This document shows, one piece after another, positions 30,897 to 37,185 of a DNA stretch of 37,185 bases. This DNA comes from Desarmillaria ectypa (Eukaryota > Basidiomycota > Agaricomycetes > Agaricales > Physalacriaceae). The notes under the pieces were generated by a model. The model worked only from the letters and a program-made list of their open reading frames with translations, was not told the DNA's origin and did no database searches. The translations under genes and the position numbers were made by a program. The DNA lies in the NCBI GenBank assembly GCA_030407005.1, contig JAUDYN010000020.1:1-37185 (forward strand), in the 5' to 3' direction. The first letter of the stretch is position 1, and each line of letters starts with the position of its first letter.

Positions 30897-33468
30897 TTCT
30901 TTTACCTCCTCTCCACCTTTGAGTCTGTCTTCTCCTCATTCTTTAGTGTCATTACTAGTGAATGCACCTCCCTAAACTTCTTCTTCTTGGGCAGTCCTTG
31001 GCCATAGTGGATCTTCTCATTGTACCAGTAACACCTTCTCTCTGTCCTTGCATCTGTCTATCTCTATGGGTTGTCCCTGCCTACTATAGGTTGTCCACCT
31101 TCCCATTGCTATGTTGTGGCCTGTTCCAGAATTGACAGCTAGTTTGACTGTTAACAAACTTATCACCCCAACAGTTGGTTTGCTGCTAGGGTTCTGTTGG
31201 AGTCAGCAGTCTTCTTGTTGCTGGTTGTTGTGTGGGATGCTCACAGTTTGGTCAAAGACCCACTTGCATTGGTGTCCCTCATATATCCTGAGAATGCATT
31301 TCTTTCATTTGGGGTAGGTGCACAGAATGTTAACATCCATATTAGAGATAAAAGAGATATAGGAGCTGAGGACTCCTAGTTGTACTGCCTTTACCAGGGT
31401 TCCATATTTGTTTTCATTGGTGCACTGCCCAGTGAGCTTTGCTTTTTCCTTCAGCTTTTGAAAGTAATGGCTAGCCAGTTAGGTTCCCATGCAAAGATTG
31501 AACATCTTCTTCTTATGGACTTCTTCAATGGCAGGGTTACATAATTGCTGGGTGATGAGCTCTATAAAGTTAACCCAGCCTGAGTATCAGAAATAGGTGG
31601 GGGTGCTGGTGATATTGGTGGCACTTAATATTTGGGGTGTTTCTACACTCACCAGTCTTTGGCAGCTTCTTTGAAGTGTGAGGTGGCAAACAGCACTAGG
31701 TGCAAGGGCAGCTGGAAGTAATGTCAGAAGGCCTTGAAGTAGGTGATGCAGTCACCTATGAATTGTTTGATGTCATCATGTTCACTCTTGAATAGCTTAG
31801 GGATTGTACTAATATGGGCTTGATGCTAATATATGATGTGCCATCAGACACATTGCCAACTGGATTGAGGTAGGAGTCAGAAGAGGCCTGCTCAGAGGGG
31901 GTGAGTGAGATTGAGTATTGATCAGATTAGGAGGTAGGTCAGAAGGTGGGTTCCAGGGGTGTTCTCAATCTGGGCTGTTTGCCTTTAATAGAAAACTGCC
32001 AGATCATGGCATGATCATCACACTGTTCTTCAGCTGCAGTAAGTTCCTGTTTTAACTCCTTGACCCTCTGATCTTTGGATCAGTTTCTTTTTTGGCCTGC
32101 TGGAGGCATTCTTCTCAGTTGGTTGTGGGGATCCATGGTGCATGCTTTTGCTGGTGTCTTCTTCTGCTTCTATGAATAAGAGCTTCTTCCTCAAGTGGGA
32201 GTAAGAGTGATGCTGCCAGATTTGGATGATCAGCAGTGGTAATGGGTGAGTCAGGGAGGGGTTATGGATTAATTTGTGGCTAGTAATCAGACAGATAGTC
32301 ATATGGTTAAAAAGGATTATATTGGGGATGGTATGATTCCCACTCCTGATAGTTACATATAGTTGTATATAAAATTATCCAAATTAAAAATTAAAGCCCT
32401 TGACCATTAAAGTCTGGCTGGTCTTCCTCCCTATGGGTGAAGACCAGGAGGATGAGCTCCAGATCTGCTGTTCTTCAGCTATCCTTAGTCATAACCCTGT
32501 AACCTATCTCCTGCCATAGGAGAATATAGGCTATGGTCTTAGTTTGGTATATATATGCCATATGATGGCATTGGTGCCTGGCTGTTAGATTGGATCTCCT
32601 TGGTGAGGGTGAGGTATTCATCCATGTTGGGACAAGGCCCAACTTCTGACCAGGGAGTTCTGGCCTCAACATCTTATCATCTGATCTTCTAGGCTTTGGT
32701 TTGGAAGATCCCAAGAATCCTCCAATCAGCATTATTAAGCTTCAGCCACTTATAGTCAGAGCTATAGATATTAAAGGGGTTATCATTAGCTCATGGGGTG
32801 GGTGTGAGTGGGGTGTTATCTGGTAGCTTGATAAGAGGAAGAAAGGAGCTGGAGTTACTACTCTTCTCATTGGCAGGCCAGAGTCAGAGTGGGGCAAGGT
32901 GTTCTTGAGGATGGGTTAGAAATCTTCATACAGTCCCCAGAGGACCATATAGATTGTTGGGATGGGTAGCATCATCCCAGCATTATTTTGGTATTATACT
33001 CTTGCATAGGTAGGGCACACAGGCATATAGGGTGTGAGGTGAGCTGCTTAGAGTCCTAAACCTTATCCATAGGTCTCTTTTATATTCCTTGGCAGTGAAG
33101 GATCATGCCAACCTGGTTGGCTGGTTGGGACTGGGGGTTGGAGAGTGAATGAGTTCCTCCCTATATAGTGGGAACTTGTCAAAGGATTGCTAAGAGAAGA
33201 GGACATGGTGGGATAGGAGGTTCTCCTCCTGATTGGATGCCAGACCTGCTATATCTATCCTTGCAGCAGTGGAGTTTCAGTAGAGGAGGATATAGTAGTA
33301 AGGGAGAGGGAGAGGGGATGGTGGTTGGAGGAGAATGTGTCATTGGCATAAGAAGCTCTGGATTTGTTCTCCTCACATTAAAAAGATAAGGGCAGTGAAG
33401 AAAAAGATTAGGACAATACTCCCAAGCATGGTGGTGATGGCAATGGTATTGGTCAGGTCTGAGATCAT
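30894..33468 (-). pseudogene. Element B gag with N-terminal membrane segment
   Basis: The frame begins at the ATG at 33468, 45 nt from the PBS. Residues 9-31 are hydrophobic (IAITTMLGSIVLIFFFTALI...), followed by GEQIQSFLCQ. A Pro-rich region and a block aligned to A come next (NPFNIYSSDYKWLKLNNADW, NMDEYLTL, MPSYGIYIPN, MAGDRLQGYD). The capsid core lies at about 31320-31900. The zinc knuckle near 30990-31060 is degraded, with Cys residues replaced. Numerous stops and frameshifts. Confidence 0.6.
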
Positions 33469-33512
33469 TCATGTAATATCTTTTGTGGCTGATAGTGAAA
33501 GAACTATTAAAA

Positions 33513-33525
33513 AGCTTTGAGCTAA
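33513..33525 (-). promoter_or_regulatory. Primer-binding site of element B, self-primer type
   Basis: Read on the - strand this is TTAGCTCAAAGCT, one base after the end of the 5' LTR. It is the perfect 13-nt complement of AGCTTTGAGCTAA within the LTR (- strand, about 33704-33692), which lies 34 nt from TATATAAG (33739-33732). Confidence 0.65.
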
Positions 33526-33526
33526 T

Positions 33527-33945
33527 TGTTAGACCTGATCTTCACATGATTCTTTAGATGCACTAGGTCCCAGGGCTGTCTCATGTTTAGACAGTCACCC
33601 AAGAAAATGTGGCTATCATTGTCTGGACCTGAGAAAGAAGGGCTAAGGTCTTAGCCAAGTTCTTGGAGTGAAGGGTTAGTATAGATAAACTTTAGCTCAA
33701 AGCTGGAGATTATACAGTGAGAGCCATCCTACTTATATATGAAAACTAAGAGTCCTAATGCAGATATGGTAGTATGGAGTCCATGCATTTAACAATAAGA
33801 AATATCCATTAGGCAAGTGACTATTGTGAGTCATAGCACAATTGCTGAAGTCATTTGGTATGGGCAAGGTGATGGTGATGTGGTGATGATAGATGTGGAA
33901 GATAATGGTAATCACTGGAATAAGATAGATGGAAAAATTGTAACA
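33527..33945 (-). repeat. 5' LTR of element B
   Basis: 419 bp, the partner of 8471-8889, followed by the TSD copy CAAAT (33946-33950). It carries the promoter TATATAAG on the - strand at 33739-33732. Confidence 0.88.
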
Positions 33946-33950
33946 CAAAT

Positions 33951-34457
33951 ACCTAGGCTGCTTTGCATTTGGGCAGTCATCTATAGTGTCATTACTAATC
34001 TGTATTGGTATAGCAACTAATATCTTAGTTGATCAAAGGAGGAAAATTAGATGGTGAAGTCAGGAGATACTTCAAGGAGAAGTATAGAATTAAACCTTAG
34101 TCTGAAGCTGGGGATTAAGGCCACAGCTTCATACTTATATACAAAATGGTCTATGCTAATAATAAATACTGTGAGTCAGAGTCCAATACATACTATGTTT
34201 GGTTTCTATGCTTGAAACCCTAAGGTCATCAAAGTCTATGTCATCATAGCTAAATAGCTTTGGTTGGTCTGGTTCTGGTGCATTAACCAGGCTGAAAGGA
34301 AGTATAGAACCTTATCTTCAGGCATTTTAGCTATCATGCATAAAGATCCTGGCCAGAAATATGGAGGAGTCATGATGATGAAAGTGATCGGGGCACTTAG
34401 ATACTGGATTAGATAAGATAGTGATGGATGTGATATGGTCAAGAGAAAATCATAATA
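33951..34457 (-). mobile_element. LTR D, right piece
   Basis: 507 bp that complete the LTR begun at 8438-8470. It has the TATA word on the - strand (34141-34134) and the start motif TTAGTCTGAAGCTGG on the + strand (34097-34111) at the usual spacing. The outer end reads TATTATG on the - strand where TGTTATG is expected, probably a G-to-A change in the terminal TG. Confidence 0.7.
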
Positions 34458-34686
34458 CTTACCCCTTCAACCTACAATTGTTGAGTGTGTTAGTGTAAGT
34501 GTGGGTGTTATAGCATTTTGCACTTCTAGCATAGTCACTGCCTTTCACAAGTCTATGAGCATGGCAACTTATACTACCACAATGCATCTGTGACATCAGG
34601 TGACATAAAAGGCTTTGGATTTTGGGCAGGCTGCAAAGCTGTTTGGACACTGTTTTGCCAAAGACTGATGCTCTTAATGTGTTTAT
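34458..34686 (-). other. Polypurine tract and 3' internal tail of element D
   Basis: The - strand has AAGGGGTAAG directly before LTR D, so this LTR is a 3' LTR and some internal sequence of D lies here. A - strand frame of 87 codons (34722-34459) shows no motif I recognise, and no chromodomain is visible. Family E then interrupts the stretch. Confidence 0.45.
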
Positions 34687-34920
34687 TGTTGGAATTTGAG
34701 AGTTGAGCCAAGATGATGGCAATCTGGCATCATGCTGAACTTGCTGATTAAGAGAGAAGTATTAGAAAAAGTGTAGAACATTCTAGTAAAATAGTATTTA
34801 GTATATAGGTACAGTAATGTACCTCTGCATGTGTTTGCAGAGCTCAGCCAAACACAATACTATTGGCCTGAAACCATGCATGTATTAACTGGGAATGGAC
34901 TGATCCCCCATTTTACAACA
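34687..34920 (+). mobile_element. LTR of family E, right copy
   Basis: 234 bp, TGTTGGAATT...TTTTACAACA, inverted and diverged relative to 7686-7933. Matching blocks include CTGCAAACACATGCAGA and CCAATAGTATTGTG, read on the - strand. No clear TSD flanks it, so its insertion may have been followed by rearrangement. Confidence 0.65.
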
Positions 34921-35675
34921 GTTGTAGATCAGGCTGTGATATTTGGTGGATGAGAAAGAGAAAGAAGCTGCCAGGGAGGAGACTGGCACTCATAAACTAT
35001 GTGTTACTCAAGGACACCATGGGCATGACAAGGGCAAGGAGCTGAGGATCACACAGTGAGTCAGTGACCAGTGATTGAGAATCTTGATGAGCCAGCAGCT
35101 TTGTTATGAGGATTTCAATAAGAATTGAGATAGGCATGGAGTTGGATGCAGATGTAGGACTTTCTTCACTGTAATCAAATGAATATAGTAATCTATACTC
35201 CCTTCATAAATGGTTATAAACCTGAGAGAACCCAGGCCAAGATTACTTGCCCTTACTTACAGTCATTACCCCACCCAGAGGGGGGGGGGATATGACAACA
35301 TGTTATCTGAAATAATAATACAGCTTGGTTATGTTGTTTTATACTCTAACACTGTAGTTGGATTCGTTTATATACTACCCAAGAGTTTGTAATGCTTAAT
35401 AGCCTATTCACACTTTTTGTGGTGCACCATGCACAACATCAAATGCATTTTTTCCGACGCATACACGATAACGCAAATGCAGCAAATGAACGAACACATC
35501 GAAGAAACACAAAATTCACCATGCCCTACTGGTTGTATGTCTAGTAAGAATAAAGAGTGTAATATTTGCCTTCAACATGTCGAGACAAACATCACGGCCT
35601 CCTCTAAATAAATAGCTCTGAACTTTGACTGTCAAGTAACAAAGATCTGTCCTGCTACCTCTGCCTCTGGGGAGT
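34921..35675. other. Intergenic DNA between the cluster and the DUF6533 gene
   Basis: CpG-poor sequence up to about 35420, with a run of ten or more G at about 35281-35290, then sequence with ordinary CpG. A + strand frame at 35417-35611 (64 aa, with several Cys) has no recognisable fold. The CpG change at about 35430 probably marks the edge of the decayed repeat domain. The last part includes the 3' flank of the DUF6533 gene. Confidence 0.4.
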
Positions 35676-37158
35676 CTATCTCTCTCTCAAAGCAGCGCTA
35701 AACGTTGTCAGCTCCTCCTGGGAAAAACGCTCCCCAGCGGTATCCGGGAGAGCCTGCCTCCGGACCCGAAGTAGCATGCGAGTGACCGCGACGCTCATGA
35801 TCGTCAAACCTAGCTGGATATCCTACACGAAAGGTAACATTAACTCGAGCTGAGCATTGCTATGCTGACACGGTACCAAAAACACCACAATAGGGAGAGC
35901 GCAAACGACACTGATCAAATTTCAACGTTCGGCACACAAACTTTGGATTAAGCACCGAAGCTGCTCACGTCAGGAAGTAGAGAACCGAATCTTGGAACAT
36001 CAGCTGCATTATTGGCTTTGGGCTGAGCCGCAACGCGTCCCCATTTGATGATTAGTGACCTCCAATCTTGCAAATCTTGAATCCTACGGTGTGCTGTGTA
36101 GCAGCGAAAATGATGCCCTCGAATAGCAGGGCCAGCGTGCTAAAATGCGATTTCAACGACGTACAAATGTGACCTGCGGCCGCATCGGACTCACAATTGG
36201 GCTACGCCTGCCTCTATACTTGCATTGTTTAAAACTAAGTAGAGCGCTATAGAGGTGCTTGAAGTGCAGAAAAAGCCAAAGAAGGACCACAAGATCCAGC
36301 GCTGATTGCCCGTAATTACCCAGACGCGAAGGACCAGTATCATTTCGATGACAGCGAGCTGTATCATCACTGGGATGCAATTACATGAGAAGCAATATCA
36401 TAATGGATGAAGGTGAACCACACGTACCGTACATGATTGACTCGGGGTAAACGAGCAGACAATGGATTCCTTTCGATGATCTTGCTTCGGGGGAAGGGAC
36501 TACTACACAGCATCAAGTCACATGCCTCGTATACCAAAATTTAATACACACCTTCTCCACATCTAAGTCACAACGTTGGTCAGTGGAAGGTCCAAGAATC
36601 CTAATTGAAAGAATGTACGTGGAATAATTCAGCTTAGAAAAAATCAGTGCCTGTTTTGATCATCACTGGAAGAAGAAATAGACTTGCCTCATATCGATCT
36701 CCTTCACAAGCCAAGGATTAGATAATGTGAAGGCTTAAAGCTCTGAGGCGACATACTGATAAGGTCCCAAATCGGAGGAAGAGTCCAAGGTAGCGATTCT
36801 GATGCCGTAATCAACAGCTCATTCCGTCACTTATGGTGACCCTGGACAACAGACTCACCACGCAAAATAGAAATTTAATCCACGATCTTCTTGAAGACTG
36901 TTCCGATTTTAGGATTTAGAAGCCCATGTTACTCGTATTCTGAAATTAAAAACTTGCCCAGAACAAGTTGACCTTTAAGGCTCATTAGTGGCGCGCGCGC
37001 GCGAGAAGACTGTCAGGGAGTGCCGACCTCGTCATCAATACTGATCAGGTAGTCCCATAGAATGAACGACCTCGTTATGTCTGTGTGTTATTAGAGAAAT
37101 GTCAGATAAAGAATTGTTGGACCATACATCCTGTAACCTGAGACACGTGCAAGCCCAT
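35676..37158 (-). CDS. DUF6533-type multi-pass membrane protein, about 10 exons
   Basis: Exons that keep the frame: 37158-37128, 37080-37028, 36897-36859, 36798-36757, an incompletely resolved exon ending at 36428, 36369-36195, 36139-36088, 36003-35969, 35910-35877 and 35822-35676 (TAG). Family landmarks in order: YITRSFILWDYLISIDDE (the Y/W-D-Y-L...D-E signature), WIKFLFCVNRYLGLFL, a Cys before EMILVLRVWVITGNQ, a hydrophobic helix, LALLFEGIIFAATQ, LMFQDSVLYFL, ALPIVVFL and MSVAVTRMLLRVR near the C-terminus. This is the usual plan of basidiomycete DUF6533 proteins, which have about seven membrane helices and unknown function. The start of the fifth exon between 36756 and 36429 did not resolve in frame, so the gene may be damaged there or use an intron I missed. 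It converges on the transposon cluster. Confidence 0.75.
36990..37003. repeat. (GC)n tract in an intron
   Basis: An alternating GC run of about 14 bp lies within the presumed second intron of the DUF6533 gene (37027-36898). Alternating GC can adopt Z-DNA, but no function is implied. Confidence 0.6.
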
Positions 37159-37185
37159 ATGGTCACGATACCATACAAATACAAT

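Larger units (their letters stand above)
8471..33945 (-). mobile_element. Chromovirus B, composite with nested insertions
   Basis: This - strand Ty3/gypsy element is bounded by 419-bp LTRs at 8471-8889 (3') and 33527-33945 (5'). The TSD is CAAAC (8466-8470) on the left and CAAAT (33946-33950) on the right, a single C-to-T difference. It inserted into LTR D. Its own internal sequence survives in three pieces: gag to RT at 28466-33468, an RNase H-integrase linker plus integrase piece at 20711-20912, and the chromodomain end at 8890-9409. It has been interrupted by A, C and X. Its frames carry many stops, and it is dead. Confidence 0.85.

Noticed and set aside
7686..34920. One large DNA transposon with terminal inverted repeats formed by the two E copies
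   Set aside because: The left E copy has its own GATAG duplication on both sides and TG...CA ends, so it is an independent insertion; the interior is explained by LTR elements.
35417..35611. 64-codon + strand frame with several Cys
   Set aside because: The Cys spacing does not match a zinc-binding pattern that I know, and it lies at the edge of decayed repeat DNA.

Overview
The window looks like a chromosomal piece from a filamentous basidiomycete (Agaricomycetes). Two host genes flank it, and both are cut by many short introns of about 50-70 bp with GTRNGT donors. Both encode multi-pass membrane proteins of families that are abundant in mushrooms: a DUF6534-type protein on the + strand at 4097-5894, and a DUF6533-type protein on the - strand at 37158-35676. 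I saw no rRNA, tRNA or CRISPR, and no bacterial-style operon.

Almost everything between about 7.69 and 34.92 kb is a nested cluster of decayed LTR retrotransposons, mostly Ty3/gypsy chromoviruses. Target-site duplications (TSDs) order the events. A 540-bp LTR (D) is split by a - strand chromovirus B (8471-33945, two 419-bp LTRs, TSD CAAAC/CAAAT). B is split by a + strand chromovirus A (9415-20705, two 417-bp LTRs, TSD CAGTA). B also carries a 5'-truncated - strand chromovirus C (21527-27188). A third repeat, X (1361 bp, TG...CA ends, probably a solo LTR), sits twice inside A in inverted orientation and once, shortened, at the C/B junction (27189-28465). Another short LTR, E, lies at both outer margins (7686-7933 with TSD GATAG, and 34687-34920, inverted).

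Inside A, the 5274 bp between the two X copies (12511-17784) are reversed relative to the rest of the element. Flipping them back and removing X with one TSD copy rejoins gag and integrase exactly in frame. So either recombination between inverted X copies flipped the segment, or the assembly did.

The chromoviruses share some unusual features. Sequence next to the 5' LTR is complementary to the presumed start of their own transcript, 34 nt after the TATA box, as in Tf1-type self-priming. Gag begins with a predicted membrane-spanning segment. A hairpin sits on the gag stop codon, with pol in the -1 frame in A and C. In A and B a second conserved domain follows the chromodomain. All copies are inactivated, mainly by C-to-T and G-to-A changes at CpG, which leaves the cluster very poor in CpG compared with its flanks. 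The sequence to the left of the DUF6534 gene (1-4096) is mostly unassigned; it holds a possible LTR remnant with a TATA box and four copies of a 15-bp motif.
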